From positions 7,626,001-7,690,000 of the forward strand of contig NZ_CP107976.1 of assembly GCF_036099295.1 (NCBI RefSeq): 64,000 nt of DNA, written 5' to 3'. The notes beneath the pieces are model-generated. The model was given only the letters and a program-made list of their open reading frames with translations, was not told where the DNA came from and made no database searches. Positions 50,397 to 58,701 of this stretch are shown here, piece by piece. Both the position numbers and the translations under genes were made by a program. This DNA comes from Streptomyces sp. NBC_00358 (GTDB lineage: Bacteria > Actinomycetota > Actinomycetes > Streptomycetales > Streptomycetaceae). The number at the start of each line of letters is the position of its first letter. The stretch's first letter is position 1.

Positions 50397-51247
50397 GACC
50401 CGTTCGGTTCGTCGCCCTCGGGGACTCGCTGACCGAGGGCGTGGGCGACCGGGTCGGGGACCGGTGGCGGGGGTGGGCCGAACTGCTCGCCCCGGGGCTC
50501 GTCCCGGCGGACGCGCCCGTCGCGTTCACCAATCTCGCGGTCAGCGGGGCGCAGACCCGGGACGTCCTCGAACGGCAGACCCCGGCGGCGCTCGCGCTGG
50601 AGCCGGACGTCGTCTCCGTGGTGATCGGCGTCAACGACACCCTGCGGTACACCTTCGACATCCGTTCGGTCGCCGAACGGCTCGACACGGTGTACGCGGC
50701 GTTCCGCGCGCGGGACACGGTCGTGATGACGGCCTGTCTCCCCGACCCCGGCTCGATGCTCGGCCTGCCGGGAGCCCTGGCCCGCCCGCTGGCCCGGCGG
50801 CAGCACGCGGTCAACACGGTCGTGCACGCGCTCTCCGAGCGGCACGGGGCGATGCATCTGCACGCCGCGGAGGAGGAGTGGTTGAAGGACCGCGCCGTGT
50901 GGAGCGCCGACCGGCTGCACCCGGGGGAGCTGGGGCACCGTCGGCTCGCCCTGCGCTTCCACACCCTGCTCACCGAGGAGGGCGTCGCCACCGGGTCCAC
51001 GCCCTCGGGCGAGCCCGAATTCCCCCCGCCGACGCGCTCGGCGAGCCTGTGGTGGCTGGCCACCGCGGGAACGGGATGGGTGGCCCGACGCTGCACGGAC
51101 CTGCTGCCCCAACTCCTGACCCTCGCGGCGTCCGAGGTGCGCCACCGGGCCCGGGGCACCAGCTCACGCCTCGACCTCAGCGCCTCGCACGCCGTCGCGT
51201 CCGCCCTGGCGGCCCTGTCCGTGTCCGAACAGCCGGACGCGGCGTGA
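50393..51247 (+). CDS. SGNH/GDSL-family hydrolase
   Basis: A 284-aa serine esterase of the SGNH fold. Block I is VALGDSLTEGVGD with the nucleophile Ser12, block III is VVIGVNDTLR with the Asn, and block V is DRLHPGELGHRRLA with the catalytic Asp and His. There is no signal peptide. The C-terminal 70 residues are an additional low-conservation tail. Coupling to two glycosyltransferases suggests it trims or deacylates the glycan or glycolipid they make. Confidence 0.85.
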   Translation: MRPVRFVALGDSLTEGVGDRVGDRWRGWAELLAPGLVPADAPVAFTNLAVSGAQTRDVLERQTPAALALEPDVVSVVIGVNDTLRYTFDIRSVAERLDTVYAAFRARDTVVMTACLPDPGSMLGLPGALARPLARRQHAVNTVVHALSERHGAMHLHAAEEEWLKDRAVWSADRLHPGELGHRRLALRFHTLLTEEGVATGSTPSGEPEFPPPTRSASLWWLATAGTGWVARRCTDLLPQLLTLAASEVRHRARGTSSRLDLSASHAVASALAALSVSEQPDAA

Positions 51248-51377
51248 AGGGCGGACGGAGGAGGCGCGAGGGAGGGTAGGGGGCATCGGCGCGACCACCG
51301 GACCACCGGACCGGCGGGACTGGCGGACCGGCGGGACGGGCGGAACAGGCCGTCTGCGTACGGACCCTGACGGCACG

Positions 51378-52247
51378 TCAGCGGCGGCGTACGGCCACGA
51401 AGCGCACCGGTATTCCCGGGACCGCCTGAGCCGCCGCCGGGAGGTCACCGGCACGGACGACCGCGATCACCGGGTACCCCCCGGTGGTCGGGTGGTCGGC
51501 GAGGAAGACGACCGGGCAGCCGTCGGGCGGCACCTGGACCGCTCCCAGCACCATGCCCTCACTGGGGAGTTCGCCCGGGACAGCCCTCTCCAGGGAGGGC
51601 CCTTCCGTACGCAGGCCGATGCGGTTGCTCGCCGACGACACCCGGTAGGCGCGGGTCGTGAGGGTCCGTACGGCCGACTCCGTGAACCAGTCGTCGCGCG
51701 GGCCGAGGGTCACCCGCAGGACCAGCTCGGCGGGCGGGGCGCGATGCGGAACGACGTCCACGCGCGCGTGAAGGGCGCCGGGGTGCCCGAGGGGAAGCAC
51801 CGCGCCGTCCGTCAGCGGCGGCGGGCCGAGCCCCGAGAGAAGGTCGGTCGAGCGGCTGCCGAGCACCGGATCGACCGCCACACCACCGGACACGGCCACA
51901 TAACTCCGCACCCCCGCGCGCGCGGAACCGACGTCCAGGAGTGCCCCAGCGGGCACCCGGACGGGAGCTCCCCAGGCGGCCGGGCGGCCGTCCACCGTCA
52001 CGGAGCAGGGCGCGCCGGTCACCGCCACGACGACCGCCGAACGCGGGCGCAGGGCACATCCGTCGAGTGTCGTCTCCAGCACGGCGGCCTCGGCGGGGTT
52101 GGCGACGAGCCGGTTGGCCAGGTCCGCCGCGGGCGTGTCGAGGGCCCCCGAGCGCGGTACGCCGAGATGGGCGTGGCCGGGCCGCCCCTGGTCCTGGACG
52201 GTGGTCAGGGCCCCGGCCCGCGCCACCGCGAGGGCCCGGTCGCTCAT
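51378..52247 (-). CDS. pxpC: 5-oxoprolinase subunit C (biotin-dependent carboxyltransferase-like)
   Basis: A 289-aa subunit of the prokaryotic ATP-dependent 5-oxoprolinase, which opens pyroglutamate to glutamate. The cyclophilin-like KipA/AHS2 fold is seen in AGALTTVQDQGRPGHAHLGVPRSGALDTPAADLANRLVAN (family opening), SYVAVSGGVAVDPVLGSRSTD and ASNRIGLRTEGP. The ATG at 52247 overlaps the pxpB stop by 4 bp. It is the last gene of the operon. Older annotations call this family urea amidolyase-related or allophanate hydrolase subunit 2. Confidence 0.9.
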   Translation of the reverse strand: MSDRALAVARAGALTTVQDQGRPGHAHLGVPRSGALDTPAADLANRLVANPAEAAVLETTLDGCALRPRSAVVVAVTGAPCSVTVDGRPAAWGAPVRVPAGALLDVGSARAGVRSYVAVSGGVAVDPVLGSRSTDLLSGLGPPPLTDGAVLPLGHPGALHARVDVVPHRAPPAELVLRVTLGPRDDWFTESAVRTLTTRAYRVSSASNRIGLRTEGPSLERAVPGELPSEGMVLGAVQVPPDGCPVVFLADHPTTGGYPVIAVVRAGDLPAAAQAVPGIPVRFVAVRRR

Positions 52248-52966
52248 GAACACCCCGCCGGTACGAAGCGGACCCGGGCGCCGGGAGCCAGCAGCGCTGC
52301 CGGTACCCGCGCGTGGTCCCACAGCACCGCCTCCGTCGTGCCGATCAACTGCCAGCCGCCCGGCGAACTCCGTGGGTACACGCCCGTGTACGGGCCCGCG
52401 AGCGCCACGGAGCCCGCGGGAACCGCCGTCCGGGGGGTCGCCCGGCGCGGCACGTCGAGCCGTGCGGGCAGCCCCGTGAGATAGCCGAAGCCGGGCGCGA
52501 ACCCGCAGAAGGCGACCCGGAACTCGGCCGCCGCATGGATCCGTGGCACGTCACGCACCGCCACCCCCCAGAGGGCCGCCACGTCCGCCAGGTCGGGACC
52601 GTCGTACCGTACCGGGATCTCTACGGCGTCGTCCGCGCGCGCGTTCAACGGGGGGATCTCCCAGCCGGGCAGCCGATCGGCGAGCCGCGCGGGGTCGTCC
52701 AGGCCGTCCAGGAGAACCGTGCGCGCCGCCGGGACGATCTCCCGCACCGACAGCGAGCCGGCCGCACGGCGCCGCACCAGCTCGGCGTGCAGTGCCTGCG
52801 CGGCCTCCCCCGAGGACACCTCGACGAGCAGCGCCCGGTCGCCCACGAGCAGGGCCTTCATACCGAGGCCGGCAGGAACCGGCTCCGTACCGTCGACGTC
52901 GGGAGCCGGGTTCGTACCGGCGACGGCGGGAGCCGGGTCCGTACCGTCGTCGGGCCGCGTCCTCAT
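52244..52966 (-). CDS. pxpB: 5-oxoprolinase subunit B
   Basis: A 240-aa AHS1/KipI-type subunit. The conserved fold begins at MKALLVGDRALLVEV (about residue 36) and includes PVRYDGPDLADVAAL and FCGFAPGFGYLTGLPARLDVPRRATPRTAVPAGSVALAG (the GFAPGFxYL signature). The first 35 residues are a low-complexity repeat (DGTDPAPA, AGTNPAPD, DGTEPVPA) encoded by a 27-bp tandem repeat; the true start may be the internal ATG at 52861. I keep the ATG at 52966, which overlaps the pxpA stop as ATGA. Confidence 0.87.
   Translation of the reverse strand: MRTRPDDGTDPAPAVAGTNPAPDVDGTEPVPAGLGMKALLVGDRALLVEVSSGEAAQALHAELVRRRAAGSLSVREIVPAARTVLLDGLDDPARLADRLPGWEIPPLNARADDAVEIPVRYDGPDLADVAALWGVAVRDVPRIHAAAEFRVAFCGFAPGFGYLTGLPARLDVPRRATPRTAVPAGSVALAGPYTGVYPRSSPGGWQLIGTTEAVLWDHARVPAALLAPGARVRFVPAGCS
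52887..52954. repeat. 27-bp tandem repeat in the 5' end of pxpB
   Basis: Units 52887-52913 and 52914-52940 (each beginning GTACCG and ending GGGAGCCGGGTTC or GGGAGCCGGGTCC), plus a partial third to 52954. In frame they encode 9-residue repeats at the PxpB N terminus. Confidence 0.6.
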
Positions 52967-53742
52967 ACGAAGGCCTCCACGAGGACGCCCGAGGACTCCA
53001 GCCGGGCGCGCACCCGGCGGGCCAGGTCGACCGCGCCGGGCGTGTCCCCGTGCAGGCACAGGGAGCGCGCGCGGACCGGCACACGCTCCCCGGAGTGGGA
53101 CGTGACCACTCCGGACCGGGCCAGGCCCAGCGAGCGTTCGACGACGTCCCCCGCGTCCGTGATCACCGCTCCCTCCTGGGTGCGCGGTACCAGCGTGCCC
53201 TCCCCGGTGTACGCGCGGTCCGCGAACGCCTCGGTGACGACGGGCAGTCCGGCCCGCTCGGCCACTTTCAGGAAGCGCGAGGACGGCAGCCCGAGGACGG
53301 GCAGACCCCCCGCCCCCGTCCCGATCCCGGTGCCCGCGAGCACGACCCCCTCGACGACCGCCGCCGCCTGTTCCTCGTCGTGCACGACACGGTTGTAGAG
53401 CGCGCCGTGCGGCTTCACGTACGACACCCGCGAGCCCGCCGCGCGCGCGAAGACCTCCAGGGCGCCGATCTGGTAGGCCACTTCGGCCACCAGCTCGGCG
53501 GGTGGCACGTCCATCGCGCGCCGCCCGAATCCCGCCAGGTCACGGTAGGAGACCTGGGCGCCGATCCGTACGCCCCGCTCCGCCGCGAGTTCGCACACCC
53601 GCCGCATGGTGACCGCGTCCCCGGCGTGGAAACCGCAGGCCACGTTGGCGCTGGTGACGACGGACAGCAGTTGTTCGTCGTCGGTCAGCCGCCAGCGGCC
53701 GAAGCCCTCGCCGAGATCGGCGTTGAGATCGATGCGGGTCAT
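52963..53742 (-). CDS. pxpA: 5-oxoprolinase subunit A (LamB/YcsF)
   Basis: A 259-aa LamB/YcsF TIM-barrel protein, the subunit A of the PxpABC 5-oxoprolinase. Signatures: IDLNADLGEGFGRWRLTDDEQLLSVVTSANVACGFHAGD (with metal-type His/Asp), GAQVSYRDLAGFGRR, VSYVKPHGALYNRV, and VVTEAFADRAYTGEGTLVPR. The ATG at 53742 has GGAGAGAG upstream. It lies 29 bp after the D-glutamate-cyclase-like gene and is coupled to pxpB. Confidence 0.92.
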   Translation of the reverse strand: MTRIDLNADLGEGFGRWRLTDDEQLLSVVTSANVACGFHAGDAVTMRRVCELAAERGVRIGAQVSYRDLAGFGRRAMDVPPAELVAEVAYQIGALEVFARAAGSRVSYVKPHGALYNRVVHDEEQAAAVVEGVVLAGTGIGTGAGGLPVLGLPSSRFLKVAERAGLPVVTEAFADRAYTGEGTLVPRTQEGAVITDAGDVVERSLGLARSGVVTSHSGERVPVRARSLCLHGDTPGAVDLARRVRARLESSGVLVEAFV

Positions 53743-53771
53743 GAGCTGGTCTCTCTCCTCTTCCGGCCTCT

Positions 53772-54626
53772 TCAGGCCACTCGGTACTGCTCGTCGCGGG
53801 TGTCCGTGAGGAACATGCGGCCGGGCGCGTGGGTGATCGCGAACGGTGGGCGGGAGGCCATCACGGCCGCCTGGGGCGTCACACCGCAGGCCCAGAACAC
53901 CGGGATGTCGTCCGCGGCCGCGATCACCGGATCGCCGAAGTCGGGGCGCGAGAGGTCCTCGATGCCAAGACCCGACGGATCGCCGCAGTGCACCGGACTG
54001 CCGTGCACGGCGGGCAGCAGACTGCTCTCCCGGATCGCCGCGCTCAGGTGTTCGGGCGGCACCGGACGCATGGAGACAACCATGGGGCCGTGCAGGTGTC
54101 CCGCCGGGCGGCACTGGCGTGCCGTCACATACATCGAGACGTTGCGGCCCTGTTCGATGTGGCGCATCGGGACGCCCGCCGAACTCAGCGCCCACTCGAA
54201 GGTGAAACTGCAGCCGATCAGGAAGGACACCAGATCGGACCGCCAGTACCCGACGACGTCCGTGGGCTCCGCCACCAGCGCGCCGTGCTCCCACACCCGG
54301 TAGCCCGGCAGGTCGGTGCGCAGGTCCGCGCCGGCTGCGAGCGGGGTGGTCCAGGAACCGGCGTCGGTGACGTCGAGGACGGGACACGGCTTCGGGTTGC
54401 GCTGGCAGAACAGCAGCATCTCGTACGCCCAGTCGGCGGGCACCGAGACGAGGTTCGCCTGGGCGTGGCCCGCGGCGATTCCGGCGGTGGGGACCGACAG
54501 TCCCGAACGGAACCGCCGGCGGGCCTTCGCGGGGGTCCACGCGTGCGCGTGAGCGCCGGTCTTCAGCGGGCCCGGCGAGCGGTCCCCGGAGCGGGACGGC
54601 GGCCGGACCTGGACGGTGTCGTTCAC
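53772..54626 (-). CDS. D-glutamate cyclase family / putative hydro-lyase (DUF1445)
   Basis: A 284-aa DUF1445 protein. Family marks: ANLVSVPADWAYEMLLFCQRNPKPCPVLDVTD, FLIGCSFTFEWAL, NVSMYVTARQC, GPMVVSMRP, and VFWACGVTPQAAVMAS. The mitochondrial relative cyclises D-glutamate to 5-oxo-D-proline. Being next to pxpABC, this protein may feed 5-oxoproline to the oxoprolinase, which is inference from context. The GTG start at 54626 overlaps the MFS stop as GTGA, with AAGGAG upstream. Confidence 0.85.
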   Translation of the reverse strand: MNDTVQVRPPSRSGDRSPGPLKTGAHAHAWTPAKARRRFRSGLSVPTAGIAAGHAQANLVSVPADWAYEMLLFCQRNPKPCPVLDVTDAGSWTTPLAAGADLRTDLPGYRVWEHGALVAEPTDVVGYWRSDLVSFLIGCSFTFEWALSSAGVPMRHIEQGRNVSMYVTARQCRPAGHLHGPMVVSMRPVPPEHLSAAIRESSLLPAVHGSPVHCGDPSGLGIEDLSRPDFGDPVIAAADDIPVFWACGVTPQAAVMASRPPFAITHAPGRMFLTDTRDEQYRVA

Positions 54627-55942
54627 AGCAGCTCCTTGCCACGCGTCTCGGGGAGCCCGATCAGGGCGAGTGCGGCGAGGGCGTAGCCGATCGCGCCGAA
54701 GACCAGCGCGCCGCCCACACCCCAGCTGTCGGCCAGGAAGCCGACCGTGGTGGGGAAGGCCGCGCCGACGGCCCGCCCCGTGTTGTACGCGAAGCCCTGT
54801 CCCGTGCCCCGCACCGCCGCCGGGTAGAGCTCGCTGAGGAAGGAACCGAAGCCGCTGAAGATCGCCGACATGCAGAAGCCGAGCGGGAAACCGAGCAGCA
54901 GGAGAAGGGTGTTGGCGCCGCTCGGGATGTTCGCGTACGTGAGGATGCACGCCGCCGACAGGATCGCGAAGAGCAGGATGTTGCGCTTGCGGCCCAGTCT
55001 GTCGGTGAGGAGACCGCCGGTGAGGTAGCCGAGGAAGGCTCCGGAGATCAGGAGCGTCAGATACCCGCCGGTCCCGACGACGGACAGCCCGCGCTCCGTC
55101 TTCAGATAGGTGGGGACCCAGGTGGCCAGCGTGTAGTAGCCGCCCTGGACGCCCGTCGAGAGCAGCACCGCGAAGAACGTGGTGCGCAGCAGACCCGGGG
55201 CCTCGGCCGTGCCGGGCTTGAAGATCGTGGTGAACGACCCCTTGTCCGCGCTCTGTTCGCGGACCGCGGCGGACTCGGGCGCGTCCTGCACCCGGCGCCG
55301 GACCCAGACCACGAGCAGCGCCGGCAGCGCTCCGGTCCAGAACATCACGCGCCAGGCGAGGGCGTCGTCGAGGTACTGGAAGACCAGCGTGTACACGACC
55401 ACGGCCAGGCCCCAGCCGACGGCCCAGGCGCTCTGGACCGCGCCGAGGGTGCGTCCCCGGTGCCGGGGGCTCGCGTACTCGGCGACCAGCACCGCCCCGA
55501 CGGCCCACTCGCCGCCGAAGCCGAGGCCCTGGAGTGCGCGGAACACCAGCAGCGTCTCGTAGTTCGGTGCGAAACCGCAGGCCACGGTGAACACCGCGTA
55601 CGTGATCACGGTGATCATCAGCGCCTTGACGCGTCCGATCCGGTCAGCGACCACGCCCGCGACGGCACCGCCGACCGCCGAGACGACCAGGGTGACGGTG
55701 GTGAACAGGCCGGTCTGGCCGCTGTCGAGGCCGAAGTACGCCGCGAGGGCGACCATGCTCAGCGGCAGGGTGAAGTAGTCGTACGAGTCGAGGCCGTAGC
55801 CGCCGAACGCGCCGCCGAAGGCGCGGCGGCCCCGCGGGCCGAGGGCGCGCAGCCAGACGAACGCGCCTTCCTGGGACGTGGGTTCACCCGTGACGGGTGG
55901 CGTGCCGGCGGTCAGGGCCTGAGGTGGAGGGGGCGTGCTCAT
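54623..55942 (-). CDS. MFS metabolite:proton symporter (first gene of oxoprolinase operon)
   Basis: A 439-aa transporter with 12 membrane segments of the organic-acid symporter type (SHS/AAHS-like). Seen: FGGYGLDSYDYFTLPLSMVAL in TM1 (conserved Asp), GVVADRIGRVKAL after TM2, LQGLGFGGEWAVGAVLVAEYASPRHRGRTLG in TM4-5, and LSELYPAAVRGTGQGFAYN. Given the operon, it probably imports 5-oxoproline, glutamate or a related acid. The ATG at 55942 follows GAGGTG. A perfect palindrome lies 108 bp upstream. Confidence 0.85.
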   Translation of the reverse strand: MSTPPPPQALTAGTPPVTGEPTSQEGAFVWLRALGPRGRRAFGGAFGGYGLDSYDYFTLPLSMVALAAYFGLDSGQTGLFTTVTLVVSAVGGAVAGVVADRIGRVKALMITVITYAVFTVACGFAPNYETLLVFRALQGLGFGGEWAVGAVLVAEYASPRHRGRTLGAVQSAWAVGWGLAVVVYTLVFQYLDDALAWRVMFWTGALPALLVVWVRRRVQDAPESAAVREQSADKGSFTTIFKPGTAEAPGLLRTTFFAVLLSTGVQGGYYTLATWVPTYLKTERGLSVVGTGGYLTLLISGAFLGYLTGGLLTDRLGRKRNILLFAILSAACILTYANIPSGANTLLLLLGFPLGFCMSAIFSGFGSFLSELYPAAVRGTGQGFAYNTGRAVGAAFPTTVGFLADSWGVGGALVFGAIGYALAALALIGLPETRGKELL

Positions 55943-56049
55943 GGGCACCTCGCAGTGAGGGACGGAGCGTGCTTGAGGACTGAGCCGTGCCGTGCCGTGC
56001 GGAAGCCGTGGGCGCGTCCCTTCGGGGAGCCGCCCGTTCGACAAGGTAG

Positions 56050-56068
56050 AGGATCGTTGAACGATCCT
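56050..56068. promoter_or_regulatory. Perfect palindrome, GntR-type operator
   Basis: AGGATCGTTGAACGATCCT is a 19-bp palindrome with a single central G. It lies between the divergent MFS/pxp operon and the FCD-GntR gene, 48 bp before the latter's ATG. Its position and symmetry fit binding by the adjacent regulator. Confidence 0.7.
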
Positions 56069-56116
56069 TCAATACCCGTGTTGTTTCGTTCTTGTATCTG
56101 CGGTTGAATTCCGGGC

Positions 56117-56821
56117 ATGGCAGAGCTGACGGAACTGGCCGACGACCGCGCCCTGTTGGGCCGCACCAGCACGGCCGAGAGGGTTTCGGACATCCTCCGG
56201 AGCCGGATCGCCGAGGGCTTCTTCCCGCCCGGGACACGGCTGTCCGAGGACAGCATCGGCGGCGCGCTCGGCGTCTCGCGGAACACGCTGCGGGAGGCGT
56301 TCCGGCTGCTCACGCACGAGCGGCTGCTCGTGCACGAACTCAACCGGGGGGTCTTCGTGCGGGTGCTCACCGTCGAGGACGTCGAGGACATCTACCGCAC
56401 CCGGTCCCTCGTCGAGTGCGCCGTGGTCCGCGGTCTCGGCGGCCCTCCCTACGCCGTGGACGGGATCGCCCAGGCCGTCTCCGACGGGCAGCGGGCGGCC
56501 CGCGAAGGTGACTGGAAAGGAGTGTCGACCGCCAACATCCACTTCCACCGCGAACTCGTCGCGCTCGCCGGCAGCGCCCGTACCGACGAGGTCATGCGCA
56601 GCGTCTTCGCGGAGCTGCGCCTCGCCTTCCACGTGGTGGACGACCCCCAGCGGCTCCACGAGCCCTACCTCGTGCGCAACCACGAGATCCTCCAGACCCT
56701 CCGAGCGGGCGACCGGGACGGGGCGGAGCGCCTGCTCGCGGTCTACCTCGACGACTCGCTCAAGGGTCTCGTCGAGGTGTACGCCCGCCGCGTGGCCGAC
56801 GGGGGACAGAGCACCGGCTGA
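56117..56821 (+). CDS. GntR-family (FCD) transcriptional regulator
   Basis: A 234-aa FadR-subfamily regulator. The winged helix occupies about residues 18-85 (ILRSRIAEGFFPPGTRLSEDSIGGALGVSRNTLREAFRLL). The C-terminal all-helical FCD domain carries the metal-binding pattern: an acidic residue in the first helix, NIHFHRELVALAG, and RNHEILQTLRAGD. The effector is probably an organic acid such as 5-oxoproline or glutamate. The ATG at 56117 is 174 bp from the divergent MFS start with the palindrome between. Confidence 0.88.
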   Translation: MAELTELADDRALLGRTSTAERVSDILRSRIAEGFFPPGTRLSEDSIGGALGVSRNTLREAFRLLTHERLLVHELNRGVFVRVLTVEDVEDIYRTRSLVECAVVRGLGGPPYAVDGIAQAVSDGQRAAREGDWKGVSTANIHFHRELVALAGSARTDEVMRSVFAELRLAFHVVDDPQRLHEPYLVRNHEILQTLRAGDRDGAERLLAVYLDDSLKGLVEVYARRVADGGQSTG

Positions 56822-57183
56822 CGTGGGGCACGGGAGCCGCTGATGCCGCTCCCAGGGCGCCGGGGCGGGTGCCCGGGTCCTTGGGGTGGGCGGTGGTGGC
56901 GGTCGTCCGGGGCCGGAGCCTGCCCGGGGATGGGGGAGCTGTGTGTGCCGTCGGTCTCATCGAGCCGCCGTACGCGAGTCCGGCCCGGCGGGGCGGGCCG
57001 GGCCCGAACCGGTGAGCAGGAGCGGTGCCGACGGTGTGAGGTCGGCGATACGGGCCCGGTGGGCGTGCGGTGTCCGACAGGCGCGGGGCCGGTCGGAGCG
57101 GCCGGTTCGGGGCCCGCGCCGGGGCGGCGGTCGCTTCTGCGCCGTTTCGACCGTTGTCGGACCGAGGACCTAGTCTGTGCACC
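56822..57183. other. 362-bp gene-free stretch before the condensin-like cassette
   Basis: No supported gene. The last 15 bp contain a -10-like TAGTCT (57171-57176) ending 7 bp before the GTG of the next gene. GC-rich short repeats (GGGGCGGGCCGGGCCC-like) fill the middle. Confidence 0.5.
57171..57176 (+). promoter_or_regulatory. -10 box implying leaderless transcript
   Basis: TAGTCT ends 7 bp before the GTG at 57184, so transcription would begin at or next to the start codon. No ribosome binding site is visible in GTGCACC. No good -35 box is seen. Confidence 0.4.
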
Positions 57184-58701
57184 GTGACTTCGCCTGCATC
57201 GACGGACAGCGTTCCGCCCCAGCTCAGCGCGGGGCCGCGCCCGGCGCCGGGCCCGGCCGCCGACGAGGGCCTGGCGCGGCGGCTGCGCGCGCTCGCCTGC
57301 ACCGCGCCGCTGCACGACCTGGACGTGCGCAAGGCGAACCTCGCGGGTGAGTACACGGTGTACGGCATGGCCGAGGTCGCCCTCGCCGCCATCGATCTCG
57401 TCACACTGAACATGGACTTCGACACCGGCGCCGACCACGACCAGATAGTGGCCAGGCTCATCCCGCGCATCGCCGCCCAGGCCCCCCGGCGCCCGGTCGC
57501 CGAGCACGAGCGCGTGGCCCGCTGGGTCCTGGAGAACCTGATCAACGTCGGCAGCGTCGACCGGGGCTTCCGCGCGGTGTACGGCACCTTCGCCCCCGAC
57601 GGCACCTATGTGCGCCGCGACTACGACTTCAAGCTGATCGAGGAAGTACCGGGCTACGGGGGCAGCGTCTACCTCCGTACGACCGACGAAGCGGTCAACG
57701 TCCTCGTCGGCGCCCTCGACACGGACGTCACCAGCGCGCAGATCGCCGCCGAGGTCAAGCTTGAGGTCCTGATCAGCCGCGGCCGGCTGGCCGACGCACA
57801 GCTCGCCGCCGAGCAGGCCCGCTACCGGACCGTGCAGTACGCGGAGACACTGCGCAAGGCCCTGGACGCGACCCGGCGCAACGTGCGGGCCGTCGACTGG
57901 CTCCAGGCCGTGCCCGACATGATCGCCGAGGCCCTGGACCACGTCGCCGACCGGTACCGCCACGAGAACGCGATCCTCACCAACATCCGCAAGGCCCGGG
58001 ACGAGTCCGAGGACCCCGAGCAGAAGCGGCGTGCCGCCGAGCTCGTCGACATAGTCAAGGACTGCATCCGACGGCACACCCAGCTCCAGTCCCGCCTCCT
58101 GGAGGCCGGCCCGCTGTTCCGCGCCGAGCAGGACCGGCAGGCCTTCGGAACCCCGATGACGACCTCGGGGATCGACCTCTACGGCCATCTCGTCGCGCCG
58201 GTGCTGCCCCTGCCGCTGGAGCGGGCGCTGCGCGTGACCGACGCGTTCTTCGCGCGCGGGACGGGTCTGCGCACACCCGTCGCCGTACGCGTCGGGGACC
58301 TCGTCGACATCCTGCTGACGCCGCCGCTGGAGCGGGAGCACCTCGGCGCGGAGATGCCCGAGCCCGACCTGATCGCCACCCCGGACGACAGCCGGTTCAG
58401 CGACGAGCAGCTCGCTTCCGCCAAGGAACTGCTGAATCTGCCCCCCGACGCGCCGCGCCGGCTGTCCGGGCTGCTCGCGGAGGCCCGCCGCCGCGATCCC
58501 GAGCTGCCCTACCTGGTGGCTCTCCTGGCCGTGCACGCGGCGAGCCCGCCGGTCGGCACGGCCTACCGGCAGGGCGAGGAGCGTCTGCTGTTCGCCGTGG
58601 ACGACGGGACCGAGCTGGACGATCCGGAGTTCGGCGGGGCCGACCTGATCGTCGGCATGGCCCTGCTCGACGCGGCCGGCATGAAGGCGGACCGGGCATG
58701 A
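57184..58701 (+). CDS. Kleisin/MksF (JetA)-like protein of a condensin-type cassette
   Basis: A 505-aa soluble protein. The N-terminal third (about 30-230) is helical with winged-helix character (MAEVALAAIDLVTLNMDF, ERVARWVLENLINVG, YDFKLIEEVPGYGG). A long helical middle (about 230-330, DALDATRRNVRAVDWLQAVPDM and KRRAAELVDIVKDCIRRHTQLQSRLLEAG) could be a coiled coil. The C-terminal region (DEQLASAKELLNLPPDAPRRLSGLLAEA) resembles a kleisin-type winged helix. This is the expected layout of MksF/JetA. Assignment rests on size, order and helix pattern, not on a clear signature. The GTG start appears leaderless. Confidence 0.6.
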   Translation: MTSPASTDSVPPQLSAGPRPAPGPAADEGLARRLRALACTAPLHDLDVRKANLAGEYTVYGMAEVALAAIDLVTLNMDFDTGADHDQIVARLIPRIAAQAPRRPVAEHERVARWVLENLINVGSVDRGFRAVYGTFAPDGTYVRRDYDFKLIEEVPGYGGSVYLRTTDEAVNVLVGALDTDVTSAQIAAEVKLEVLISRGRLADAQLAAEQARYRTVQYAETLRKALDATRRNVRAVDWLQAVPDMIAEALDHVADRYRHENAILTNIRKARDESEDPEQKRRAAELVDIVKDCIRRHTQLQSRLLEAGPLFRAEQDRQAFGTPMTTSGIDLYGHLVAPVLPLPLERALRVTDAFFARGTGLRTPVAVRVGDLVDILLTPPLEREHLGAEMPEPDLIATPDDSRFSDEQLASAKELLNLPPDAPRRLSGLLAEARRRDPELPYLVALLAVHAASPPVGTAYRQGEERLLFAVDDGTELDDPEFGGADLIVGMALLDAAGMKADRA

